A DNA stretch of 64,000 nt from the NCBI GenBank assembly GCA_013368315.1, contig JAACJM010000134.1, positions 124,001 to 188,000 of the forward strand, read 5' to 3'. The first letter of the stretch is position 1, and each line of letters begins with the position of its first letter. The notes beneath the pieces are model-generated. The model was not told the DNA's origin and ran no database searches. It saw only the letters and a program-made list of their open reading frames with translations. This document shows positions 24,706 to 35,800 of this stretch, in pieces. The stretch is from Tetrapyrgos nigripes. Taxonomy: Eukaryota; Basidiomycota; Agaricomycetes; Agaricales; Campanellaceae. Position numbers and translations under genes: made by a program.

Positions 24706-25257
24706 TCATTTCTGCTTCGACTTTGAAGCTTCTTCATTGGATGCTGTTTTTGCTTGAGTCTTCTTTCTGAAAGTTTCGTCAAGACTATGATCATTATGTG
24801 GATAATCCTCTCACCTGGATCGACTCTTGTGTCTGGCTAATTCTTCATTCAAATCGGCGATCTCCTTCTCCAAAGCGTTGGTCCGCCTTCTAGCGAGCTG
24901 CAAATATTCGTCTTTTTTGGTCAACTCATCGATATATGGCTATGTCTCTGTGAGTTTCCATTTGACCTCACGATACTCTTGGCAGCACCTTACCTTCAAC
25001 AAAGCCATGTCCCTGGTTGCACTGTCCTCTGACTGATCTTTGATTGCAGATCGGATTTCGACCCAATCCTCGAAGTTCTCGACTGTCGTGTACTGTTCCA
25101 TTGCAGAGCGGGGCGTGTTTGACGATAGGCGAGAGGAATGCGCGTTGATTCTCTCCCTTTTAACGTTGGTTATGACCATATGGAACAAGCTTTCCTCGAA
25201 AGAGGCTCTTTTGTTCACTGTTCTTTGTTCACTGTTTTTATCACGCACTTGTACCAT
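24706..25257 (-). CDS. small coiled-coil protein
   Basis: Minus-strand model beginning at ATG 25257 (MVQVRDKNSEQR). A first exon includes RINAHSSRLSS, DWVEIRSAIKDQ and ends MALLK at a GTAAGG donor. A 55-nt intron ending CATAG removes what would be a stop. The next exon carries PYIDELTKKDEY and ALEKEIADLNEELARHK, a clear heptad pattern. A final Lys/Ser-rich exon ends at TGA 24708-24706. The last intron (24814 to 24785) is only 30 nt, unusually short, so the final join is tentative. Upstream exons may exist, since an open frame continues to about 25360 with one stop. No family is recognised. Confidence 0.5.
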
Positions 25258-25629
25258 CTCGCGACAAGAAACCACTTGATCATTCTTTCACCCTGCATCC
25301 CACTGATGTGCTATTTCGTCACTGGCGGCTGTATCCGGATCCGTGACCTGCCTTTGGGTCTATAAAGGAAGGTTACGCTTAAAAATGTCCAAAGATTGGG
25401 ACCGTCTGTACGTGGCCCTGACATTGGACCATTCGGTGGTACTTACGGGCAATATACTTGTCACGAGTTCTATCCATGCCACACGGTGCCACACGATCCT
25501 TGCCGCTTCTTAGGGATCCTTTGTCTTTGGTTCTGCTTATAATCAGGCTAGTGGACACCGTTTCGCCGTGCTTCCCTCAATTCTCAACCCGAACTTCCAT
25601 CGTCTGTCATCTGCATACCTGTCTTTGCG

Positions 25630-26554
25630 ATGTTTTGGTCAGTGATTCTACATGCGCTTGACAGATACGGGCCTGAACTACTTGCTTTCTAGGTCTATCA
25701 ACCTCTCTCCTTCTGTTTCTAAGTTCATCAAACCCCCCCGAGGTTACATGTTGCGCCTAACTAACATCTGTCTCGATGAAGTCCTCGACCACTACTCTAG
25801 AACGGAAGTCAGAATCGCTCCAGAGCATGAGCCAGAGAGCTCTGGCACAGTTATTGGAAATTTTATTCCAGGCGCCGTGAGTGGTCAACTTATTCTTTGA
25901 GCAATGTATCTTTATTCGTCGTGACTGTACAGATCGAAGGTGCTGTTGTAGACGTCAGATTGACCCCAGGTATGACTATTGTCCTCAAGACTGTCGGAAA
26001 GAAGTACGTCAAACTGCATTTCTTCTGTATCTTTGTGTAACTCACCGTCCGATCTAGCTCAGTATCTGTAGCCGGCTGGCTGGGTAAGTATTTGTGCATC
26101 CTGCAGTCTATAAAACAAGACCTTATCCATCCTCTAGAACGCGTCGCACTCGCTGTGTTTCCTGAACGTAGTGGGTTGCAGCTTCTTCAGAGTGGCTCAC
26201 TTGAGGCTGACACAAGTTTCTTAGCTGGAAGCGTCGGAGAGAGCGCCAGCACCAGCACTAGCTTCCTTGGCAAGTAAGTCGCCTTTTCTTTTCTGATTTT
26301 CTTTCTGCCTTTTTTATGATTGTGTGGTTGCTGATCGTCATTGCAGGAGGAGTCGAGACGATGATGATGACGAAGAAGGAGACGACGACGTCCCCGACCA
26401 GCGTAACGGCAGGAACAGTAAAGACAAGGCGAAGGCGAAGGAAGATGGTACCGCTGAGAAGGCTCCCAAGAAGATGAAGACGGCGGCCAACCAGGATGGT
26501 TCGCAGGCGGGCAAAAGGACTAGTCAAGTCAAGACTCGCGCCAGCGGAAACTGA
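25630..26554 (+). CDS. nucleoplasmin-like (NPL) domain protein, FKBP39-type N-terminus without FKBP
   Basis: Six exons with in-phase introns: 25630-25637, 25693-25876, 25933-26003, 26058-26083, 26138-26273, 26347-26554, giving about 210 residues. The N-terminus MFW-SINLSP and the order MLRLTNICLDE, FIPGAIEGAVVDVRL, VLKTVGKNSVSVAGW match the nucleoplasmin-like fold at the N-terminus of nucleolar FKBPs (Fpr3/4, FKBP39). The tail has an acidic run (DDDDDEEGDDD) and then Lys-rich nuclear-localisation-like clusters (KKMKTAA). There is no peptidyl-prolyl isomerase domain. Such domains form pentamers and bind histones; a histone-chaperone role in the nucleus or nucleolus is inferred. A paralogue follows immediately at 26942. 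Confidence 0.8.
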
Positions 26555-26941
26555 CCGAGTAGTGTGTCACGGACTCTTTGCAACAACATCTGTATGATCT
26601 TCAGATTGTCAATTCTCTAGTCGACTCGCCTTGGATTCAACTCCGAAGATTTATGCCAAAATCTTCCTTTCTCTTTCTTCTCTTCGTGTAGAATATAATA
26701 AGCCACTTGCCAGCAGGTCGTTCAAGTAATTGACTACATAGATAAACGTTTTCACCTTAACAAAATGTGCTTTAAGCTGATCTTTGAGTGCTAGAGCCTC
26801 GAGCATTACTGAGTAAACAATGACATTAGGGACAAGACTCGCGTCAGTATGACGTAGCGTGGGATGCAAGCCAAATTGCAGGTGCAGCGCGCTGTTGCGC
26901 TGTTAAGAGACTCTTTAAAGACCGTGACGACAACGCAGCCG

Positions 26942-27397
26942 ATGCCAGTCTGGTATGCACTATCCGAAAGATTAAAACTGTTGCTCATAGTCCCTTGTTT
27001 CCAGGATGCAAGTAGTGAAACCTGACGTGCCCGTTCACATGACGGTCTCCCATCCATTACGGATTTCACAGGCTACTCTCATCTCACCTGAGCCCTTTGC
27101 CTCTGCCCGCCTGAAGATGGAAATTATTCAGCGCAATGACCTTGGTTTTGATACCGAAGTAGTTGTGAGTGTTGCCACACTCCAGTCTGGCCGCGTACGT
27201 ACTCCATGTTGCAGGCCGTTACGTCGTACCTTGGGGCATTTATCCTTCACCACAGCGGGAAACTGGTAGGCTTGACATACGCCTAGAAGAAGGCGCACGT
27301 TTTGTTCTTCATGTAGAAGGAAGTTGGTCAGTGACGCTTGCATCGATGTGCGATTGTTTGTTAATTGGACTTCGTTGCAGTTCTGTTTCCGTCATAG
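26942..27397 (+). pseudogene. second nucleoplasmin-like gene, truncated by transposon
   Basis: Four exons mirror the upstream NPL gene in structure: 26942-26952 (MPV-W, phase 2 as in the neighbour), 27005-27194, 27256-27326, 27381-27397. Matching positions are HPLRISQATLI, VVVSVATLQSG, RLDIRLEEGARFVLHVEGS and SVSVIG, equivalent to the SVSVAG exon of the neighbour. The next intron (GT at 27398) runs directly into a 674-bp hAT element at 27430. The expected acidic/basic C-terminal exons are not found before the tnp2 transposase gene at 28177. The gene is therefore probably truncated, though an alternative short protein cannot be excluded. It is a tandem duplication of the 25.6-26.5 kb gene, with substantial sequence divergence. 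Confidence 0.65.
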
Positions 27398-27429
27398 GTA
27401 CTCTCTTGGATTGTCTTGTGTCCACAGAT

Positions 27430-28103
27430 CAGTGTTCGCCGTAAGGGTTAAGCCTTACTTACGCTAAGGGCTTAACTTCTTAAGGGATGTAAGCCGTAAC
27501 AATACTGGCAACCCTTAAGCTTAAGCACCCTTAAGTACTGCTTAAGAGGTAGTAGTCATGTGAAAATATAGTCTGAGAGTAAGCGCGACATCACGTGCAC
27601 TTATTTACGGTAAATAACCTGTCAAAAACCCCCCCAAATTTGGGACCCGGTTAATAACCCGGTCAAAAACTCGGAGGGAGTTTTTCCCCCAACCCTAGCG
27701 CGACCACTGTGGGTTGTGTGACGAGGCAACGGTCCTATGGGAGTACTTCTATAAAGGCACCAAGCGAAATACAAGCCACTGGAAGGCCCACTGCCTTGGG
27801 TACATCAAACAACACGCTCCTCGGCTCCACACATCAAGAACCAGACTTTGGTTGACATCAAAACTTTTGACGGTGAAAGCTGGTTTCAGAAAGGTGACGA
27901 TAGAAGTATAAGGACTCACACTAATGCTGCACTTGCAAGCCTGCGAAGATGCTGGACACGTCTGATGAGTATGACGGGTAACTACAAATTTTTTACTAAG
28001 GCCTTAAGTACCCTTAAGTACGTACTTAACTTAAGCCCTCACTTAAGCCTTTAAGCCGTAACCTCTACAGGTACCCTTAAATAAGCCCTTACGGCGAACA
28101 CTG
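27430..28103. mobile_element. 674-bp hAT-type element with BED-finger remnant
   Basis: Ends are perfect 18-bp inverted repeats (CAGTGTTCGCCGTAAGGG and its reverse complement), flanked by an 8-bp duplication CCACAGAT at 27422-27429 and 28104-28111. CTTAAG/CCCTTAAG words cluster inside both ends as subterminal repeats. The middle (about 27706-27840) encodes WEYFYKGTKRNTSHWKAHC, which resembles the BED zinc finger at the N-terminus of fungal hAT transposases, without the rest of the enzyme. It is therefore a non-autonomous deletion derivative. Confidence 0.92.
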
Positions 28104-28176
28104 CCACAGATCAGTGAATCAATAATATTTTTGTTCACATGCGTGAGACTATCGTTTTGGCTTATCAGAAACCATC

Positions 28177-31100
28177 ATGCCCCCTCGTCTTCGTGGTGGT
28201 CGTCCTGTGGGACAGCGACGTCCCCCTTCTCCAGAACCCTATCATCTCTGTACCTGCGACGTTTGTTCTTTGCAGACGTTCTGGGACTCTGAAGGAATAG
28301 CGCGATCAGGTCGTCTCTTCTATAGCCCACGGGCATTGGTGCAGCATAAACGGGAATATGCCGAAAATATGGCTCTATCTTCCTTCAACGATCTTACACC
28401 TCCCGAACCCGTCATTCCGGAAATACCCATCGCAGCGATCCCTTTTCCTCTTTCTGTGAACACTAGGAGGACGGAATCACAAGTGGCTGCCAATAACTCA
28501 GCTTCAGCTTCAGTTTGTGATGGCTCTCAAGTGGGTGTTGAAGGATTGGAGCAGGTTCCAGATGGACTTACTCCTGGTCGCGATGAAGCGGAATCGCAAC
28601 CACCGCGAGATTGGATAAAGGTGCAGGAAATCCGTCGGCATTTGATGGCCCGTAAGCAGGCCTCGGTTTTGGATCCTACCTCTTTCGAGTTTTATCCGAG
28701 ACCTGCCGCGGGCATGGAGCTACCCGAGGCACCTTGTCTTCGTGAAAACTACCAAGGGAACTCATATGTTTTGGGACATCTGCTCTGGTTGGAAGGATGT
28801 CAGAAATGGCTGGAAGATTCGGACCAGAGATCGCCTTGCTGGGGAATCACTGAGTTCAGACTAGAACACCAGTGTGCGACGCGATCGATTTTGGATGAGA
28901 TCCAGTCAACCAGGGGGATGATTGTAAATGAGTGGAAACGTCAGCGAGACATAGCTACTCGAGGCCAGGAGCGAATTGTCAGCGTCGGTGAGCTCTATCA
29001 ACTCTGTTCTTATATCTGTTGTCATAAAATAGTTAATTCCCAATTTGTAGATCCTGTACTTGATTACACCGAATCCACATATGTCTTCATGTTATATGGC
29101 CTGTTATGTTCTGTCCTTCATCTCATCGCTCACGTATCGTTGGACTACATGTCCTTTGTGTTGGGTTGCCTTCGGCTTACGGCCACGCTTCACGGTACCG
29201 ATCCGGTCGAAATTGACTCTAACTTGCCTCGGGATATGCGAACGGTTGTCAATCGATTTAACCTAGTTCCCCAGTCCACCGAGTTTGTTTGTTGTCCACG
29301 CTGCTTCAAACTATATCCACTGAAGACATACCCGGAGTTTTGCGATGGTGCTCGTTCAGCAGCCCCTCTTGGAACAAAGTGCCAACGACGACTTCGTTCT
29401 AAAGAGCCTCCTCTACCCCGTGCACGGAAGCAACCAGTACGAACATTTCAGTATAATGATATTCGACAGTGGATCGCGTCTCTGTACAGCCGGAAAGATC
29501 TGGCACCACATCTCGGTCGTAGGTTTGACCCAACGGAGAGAAAATCGATTAAAGAGGACATATGGGATGCTGATTTGCTTCAGGACTTTAAGGGTCCTGA
29601 CGGAAGGTTGTTCTTTGGTCCTGATGTGGTCAACGAGGATCGTCTCCTCTTCAGCCTTAATTTTGACTCCTTTAATCCGTATGGAAATCGACAAGCTGGA
29701 AAGAAAGCCAGTACCGGCGGTATCTACCTCATCTGTCTTAATCTCCCTCCTTCCATCCGTTTTAAGACCGAGAACATCTTTCTTGCTGGCATTGTCCCAG
29801 GACCGAAGGAGCCATCCTACCATGAAATCAACTATTTTCTGAAGCCGCTCGTCGACGACCTAGTCCTGTTATGGCGAACAGGCATTTACATCAATAAGAC
29901 CAGTCAGCATCGTTGGGGTCGTTCAGTGAAGGGGGCTCTTGGGCCACTGGTATGTGATCTTCCTGCAGCCAGGCTAGTTTCAGGATTTGCTCCGCACAAT
30001 GCCGACGACTTCATGTGTTCTATCTGCACGAACAAAAGCCGGAATAATCTCAATACCTCGTCTTGGGTTGCTCGTGACATAGAACATCATCGCGAAGTGG
30101 CAGCACAGTGGCTGGAATGTCAGACCTCTGAGGAACGCGACACGATTTTCTTGCAGAACGGTATTCGATGGTCCGAGTTGCTGAATCTTCCATACTGGGA
30201 TCCTATCCGCTTCACAGTGATAGACTCGATGCACTGTTTTTATCTGAGGATTCTCCAGCGTCACTGTCGGGAACTTTGGGGCATGGATGTGGAATTAGAA
30301 GACGGTGATGGTCTCTGGGAGGTTGTAGATCCATCGGATGAGGATAAGGAACTGGGTCATAGGACATTGCGCTATGGATCGGCCAGTGCATTAGGAAGTC
30401 TATCAACACATGTCCTTAGATACCTCGCCCTACAGCACAATCTCGAACATCGTGAAAATAAAAAGGTGTTGTTTGCGAGGCTTAAGGACCTGGTTTGTCG
30501 ATCAGTTGTATCTCGCGGATGACACTGAGCTAATCACTCTGTTTGCAGCGTGTAACAAAGGGATGGTTCAGCTCCAAGCAAGAGTTGGTCTATTCTGAAA
30601 CACTCGATCAGGATGGAGTATCGATGATAGGGGAAGTCACCACAGAAGGACAGTCTAGCAACGCTAGGCAGACGCTCACATTAGAAGAGCAGAAAAAGTC
30701 CTTGGATGAAGCAAGACGCGCATATCGAGTGGGACGTACCAAGGGTGATTTGAAATTCTTTTATGTGGACACACTACGGGAACTAGCCAAGGAGGAGGCC
30801 ATCGCCAATTTCAAGGATATGTTGAAGGATGATTTGGTAACTCATCTTCATAGTAAGGTAAGTTTTATTAGGCTCTTTTAAGCAGTCGATGATTTTGACT
30901 CAACCTGGTAGAGAGACAAAGCCAGAAAGGATGAAATCAATCGACATGTTCAGAATGCCTTGGAGGTACCCCCCGAGCAAGAGTACAAGAGAATGCTAGA
31001 AGAAGCTTCGAGAACGACGATTGACAAAGCTCATGAGGACAAACTGAAGGGTCTCATTCTTTACATCCAACCTCTCATCGAAGCAAAAAGGCGCTCTGAG

Positions 31101-32726
31101 CGTAATTTTACCGGACGTGATGAAGAGGATGAAAATGACAAATCGGGAGCAGAGGAGGATGAGGTCACCTCTCAGGGTAACGGCGATAATCGAGACGATG
31201 GCGTGGAATCAGAGCTTGACTCAGATTCTGAAGAGATTGAGGAAATCATGAAGGATAAGGTAAAAATGAAAGAATACATTCATCGCCAGGTATGTTGGTC
31301 ATTCAAATATGTTGACGATCGCTAACTTTAATGTATCAGCGACGGCTACTCAACATCACAAACGATAAAGATAAAGTGATCAAGAAGACAGGGAAACGGA
31401 AGAAGCCCAAGACCGCTGTATTGGGAAAGGAGAGACTGGCTGAGATACGCGAGGATATGGTGAAGCTCAAGCTCCCTTCGTGGATGTCGATAGCCCCCAG
31501 TAACCCAGGCGGAACATCCCATGGAAAGTTCTCCGCAGACCAATGGCGAGCATTTTGCACCATCAACCTTCCCATAACCTTAGTCCGGTTATGGGGATCT
31601 GAGAGCAAGGATTCAAGACAACACCGTATGCTCGTTAATTTCATGCATCTAGTCACAGCGACTCGCCTTGCCAACATGCGGACACTGACAGAGGAGCGGA
31701 TTACCAAATACGAAGACCATATGCACACATATCTAAAGGGAATCCGGCAGCTATTTCCAGAGAAGAAGATTACTGCTTACCAGCACATGTCCTTACATTT
31801 TGGCAGCATGTTGAGGAGGTTTGGCCCCGTCCATAGCTGGCGTTGCTTCCCGTTTGAACGATACAACTATCTCATTCAAAACACGCCTACCAACGGCCGC
31901 TTAGGTAGGTGATATCTGAAGTCCTTGTCCATCTTGTCAGCTGAACAACCTACAAGGTGATCTGGAGAAGACCTTCTTTGATCGGTTTTGCATGGTTCAG
32001 AAACTAAGGCGTCTCCTTGATGAACAAACTCTTCCCGAATTATTGAAACCCGCTGGAAGATTGTTCAATAGCATCTTCGATTCTGACATCAGGGGAACTC
32101 GGATAGGGGATACCTTGGCATTTGATGCCTACTTTCGGGGGGTCGAAGAGAGCACAGACTGGACTGGGCGAAATTTGACACATCTGGATCCCCGAACTCA
32201 GGCGAAACTGGAAAATTGGATTGATGAAGGGGCATATTTCATACGCGGCCTCTTAGAGAAAGATAAAGTGCAGCGTTTGGACGTGACTTTCTCAACCGAG
32301 AAAGTTGCCTTTGCGGATGCGCAAGTAGTATTCAAGGATTTGAAACTTCTGAGTGGCTGGGCCGCCGGTAGTATCAACCGGATTTTTAGCGCTCGCTGGA
32401 GGACAGTCGAAGGAGAGGTGATCAGCAGGACTTTCGCAACTATCAAGCCATACATACCTCTCTCCACGTCCGATGCTAAACATGACATTCATCGCCAGTT
32501 TGGCTTTGCCGGTGGGCGATTGTTCTATGAGGACACGGACCTCGAGGAAGTGCTGCTCCCAGTGACAATGATAACTGCACACTTTGGCTATTCTGCGATG
32601 CAAATTGCAGGGATCAAGCGCAAGACAATCCATGTCTTACCTCAAAACAAGGTGAGCACTCTCTCGGTGTTCAGCATGGCGCGTCTGATAGTGACTGCGC
32701 TATAGGAGTTCGAATTTTATGCTTAG
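28177..32726 (+). CDS. tnp2-family (CACTA/EnSpm) transposase
   Basis: Six exons with consistent phases: 28177-30492, 30549-30857, 30912-31289, 31340-31904, 31957-32651, 32706-32726. The N-terminus has a short C/H cluster (CTCDVCSLQ...H). The Transposase_21/tnp2 core shows FDSFNPYGN, GPKEPSYHEINYFLKPLVDDL, VCDLPAARLVSGF and FMCSICTNK. Later exons carry HLVTATRLAN, AYQHMSLHFGSM and HSWRCFPFERYN. Aspartates in FDSFNP and CDLPAA and the glutamate in FPFER fit the RNase-H-like catalytic triad of CACTA enzymes (inferred). An acidic block (DEEDEND, DSDSEEIEE) lies in exon 3. A 45-nt stretch at 28988-29032 has GTGAGC and AAATAG ends and a multiple-of-three length, so it may be a retained or optional intron. 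No frame break is seen, so the gene may be active. CACTA-type terminal repeats were not found. Confidence 0.85.
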
Positions 32727-34265
32727 GCGTATATATCTTAGCTGCAATGTTATCGAGTTTTCATCTATCAAACAACTTGCGTTGGTACTACCGAATAACT
32801 ATCTGAAAAGATTCGTTAGCGAGCACATAAGGTACAGAAGTTCACAGAACTTGGAATCCCAGAGCCCTGGTAAACATCCGGCAGTGATATACGTGTCTGA
32901 GTATGTATCTGATACTCATGATCATGATCAATACCCTCAGCGTCAGTCAACGTGCTAAGTAGAAGCTCTTTCAATGCAGAGCTAGCCAAGAGCTAGCAGA
33001 AAAACACGGCCTCCAACACAGCCCCTCGCGAATTCAGATCCATAGTTATAATTACTTTGGTCTTCTACTCTTAATATTTAATGCTGATTCTATCTCGGTC
33101 TCGGAGGACTGCGACACGAACTCGGGCTTAGGCCCCCAACTTCACAACTCTCGATTTACTCTACTCAGTCGCCATCTTCTCCCACACTTACAGTTTCAAC
33201 TACCCGTTCTCCTCCAATGCACTCGTCGCTTCTCCTAATTTGGTCCCAATTCCTTATTCTCTCGCCCTCTAGCCCACACGCGTACGACGGCTCTCCAACG
33301 CGCTCTTCGGTTCCACTTGTGTCTCGATTCGAGACAGAGACAGAGCGTCATCTTGACTTCATTCCTTTGGCAATTGACGTCGTGCCATTCGACGTATGAA
33401 CTCGTGTAGAGACTCCGGAGGTATAAACATGGCCATCTAGCGCAGCAGCCAATGGATGGGAATTTGTGGAACTTGGGAACGTCGTATTTGGGCAGTGGTG
33501 ATAGTTATACTATTGCCGCAGGACCTGGGTATACTGCCAGGACCATCTGAGGCACGGTTGGTCACTGACAACTTGCGTTGAGCTCAGTGCGGGGGCCTAC
33601 TGCAAGAAAGGACATTAGAGACCATGGAGAGTCCGTTCTCATACACATCCTACACACTTTTCTGGTCTTCATCTGCATCTTTGTCGTCATCCGTACCCGT
33701 ACCCATAGACCTGTTTTGAACCTTGGGGAAAATAAGACAAGGAGTCTGACTCAGGACCCACCGCAGGTCTGCCAACCTAATAGTACTGCTCTTGTCCAGG
33801 CCACAAGGAATGCGTTGCTCGCATGTTGACTATATTGTACGTGCTAGCGTCCGTCATATGCATCAGAGACCGTCAGATAACTTCGAAGTAAGCTAGCGAG
33901 TCGCTATTTGAGAGTGCCGGTTTATTTCGGCCCGCGGTACGCTTTACTCCATGGCAGTTAGACAAAGCAACGTCACCAGAGATATCGATGACTCTTCAAG
34001 CTTCAAGCTTCAATTCGTGCTATCACTGTATTCCAATATTCCGCTGGATAATACTGTAACCAGATCTCAATCAAGGTGAGTATGCTTGAATAGCTACTGC
34101 TCAGTGCTAAGCACTCAGTAACATATTATACATAGCGTGGTAGTTCGTCCGAAGCATCACAGTAGCATTTCTCTCTCCTTTGTCTCGATGTGACTATTTA
34201 TTGCCCCCCCCCCCCCTTCTTCTTGCTCTTCATCCTCTTCCTCAACTATAACCACTCGTTGCCGC
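32727..34265. other. no supported gene
   Basis: AT-balanced sequence with a few short open frames of no recognisable character. A poly-C run of 14 occurs at about 34204-34217. The right end of the transposon carrying the tnp2 gene should lie here, but I could not identify it. Confidence 0.5.
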
Positions 34266-34266
34266 T

Positions 34267-35489
34267 ATGTCTTTACCCACCGTCAACTTTTCTGGATATA
34301 CGGTTAAATGGGCGACAGGTGGGCTGCCGACCTACGTTCGTTATCCTACCCTTGCTTCAATTGGAGAGGCGGATAGTGTGGAAGGTTTTGAAGAACGACC
34401 TGAGCTTATTGAGTAAGTCTGTACCAATCGTCGTTCTTCCTTTCCCTCAAAATGTTATCCAGGGCAACCTCTGCCGAATCCCCGCGATCATCTCAAGAAG
34501 GACAAAACAAGTTATTTCTATTCGTTGGGCTAGGCATACCCCGTTCCTGACTGCTCTGCTCCAGTTGTATCCATGCCGGCGCCGCTTTTTTGCGTTGACA
34601 ACAATGTCAAAGAAGAGGTCGCGGAAGGCAACCTTCTTGAAGTTACTCCCGAATGCTCTTCTCTCGATCCAGATCCTTCTAGGTGACATACTCTTTATTC
34701 TTTAGCATGGACACCCATCTCATATAATCACTGTGAAGCTTGTCAACTCGACTTTTCGCGGGCAGAGAAGGGAACTCCGAGCGTGTAGCTGACGCTGGGA
34801 GCGCGGGGTCCACAGCCACCACGTCTCTGTATGTCCAAAGTAGTTTTCAACTGCATGCACTGCTCTTATATCTATACAGCGCTTCTTCGAGATCCGATGT
34901 CCAAGTCAAGTACGTATCTTACCCAGCTCTTGCTAGTGCTTGTGCTGATCATTCTCTTTGCATTCTCTGCAGATCTAGAAGTCACCGGCGAGGCCGAAGT
35001 CGACACAAATCTTTGCACAACGTAGACCGTTACAAACTAGTACGTTTCTATCACCTTTCAGACGATAGCTTCGTGCTCATAATCTTTTAGCCTGCACATA
35101 TTGGGCAGGTCATTCTAAAGACCAGGAAGCTGCCGATGAAAGAACTCTATACGCGTTGGTTCATGTTGTGTGACGACAACAAGCCTGATGCCCCTCCTGG
35201 GACTCTGGGGAACCTTGAAGACCATGACTTATTTATCCACATTCATCGTTCGGCAGCAATCCGCGTTCTTGATAACACCAGCGCTGTCTTCAGCACTCTC
35301 AGTATTTGGATTTTCGATCAGTCCACTGGTGAGTGGGATAAGACCAATTTCGGAAGTCGGAGATGGATTGGGCACCAGGAATATGTTTTGAGTATTCGGC
35401 ATAATTTTGATCTGGCGTGGGTTCGTCCGGGCACTATCAGGAAGGACGAAAGGTATAGGCAGATGATGGATTCGGAGATCCATGGCTAG
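34267..35489 (+). CDS. unknown multi-exon protein
   Basis: The start at 34267 (MSLPTVNFSGYTVKWATG) opens an exon that ends at a GTAAGT donor (34413). A middle region (34465-34705) is open in several frames and not resolved. Short exons follow: one ending near 34910, one at about 34974-35038 (RSRSHRRGRSRHKSLHN) and 35092-35489 (PAHIGQ then KTRKLPMKELYTRWFML to the stop). The C-terminal exon includes HDLFIHIHRSAAIRVLDN and SIWIFDQSTGEW and looks like a compact beta-rich domain I cannot name. The Arg/Ser-rich exon might be a nuclear signal. It is followed after about 165 bp by the TET/JBP-like gene on the same strand. Confidence 0.5.
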
Positions 35490-35539
35490 ACCTACGTACT
35501 ATATTTCCGATACTTTATTAAAGTAGAGTGACACGGTTT

Positions 35540-35800
35540 GTTTAAGTCCACTCAACGAAGACGCGCCTTTGACGCGCCTGTGACAGCCGTCATGTGATTA
35601 CTTAAATTGAGCACCCACTGACAACGAAGTTTAACTTTTCTGGACACAGGCCACCACTCTCTGTGCGGCATGGACTTCAGTGAGTGCGCTATTTACTTCT
35701 ATAACTGACCGTCATTGCGTCTGTGCGAAAAGAGTATGCGGACCCGACCCTGGGACAGCAGAACATCGCGCAGACGCGTCTTTTGACGCGTCGGTCTTCC
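35540..35800. promoter_or_regulatory. paired ACGCG boxes upstream of / at the start of the TET/JBP-like gene
   Basis: GACGCGCC-TTTGACGCGCC at about 35560-35580 and GACGCGTC-TTTTGACGCGTC at about 35773-35793 are two near-identical pairs with 11-13-bp spacing. ACGCGT is the core of the fungal MluI cell-cycle box recognised by MBF. The second pair may fall inside a first exon, so a regulatory role is only suggested. Confidence 0.3.

Noticed and set aside
29413..29823. 136-codon minus-strand open frame within the tnp2 gene
   Set aside because: Antisense shadow of the conserved transposase core.
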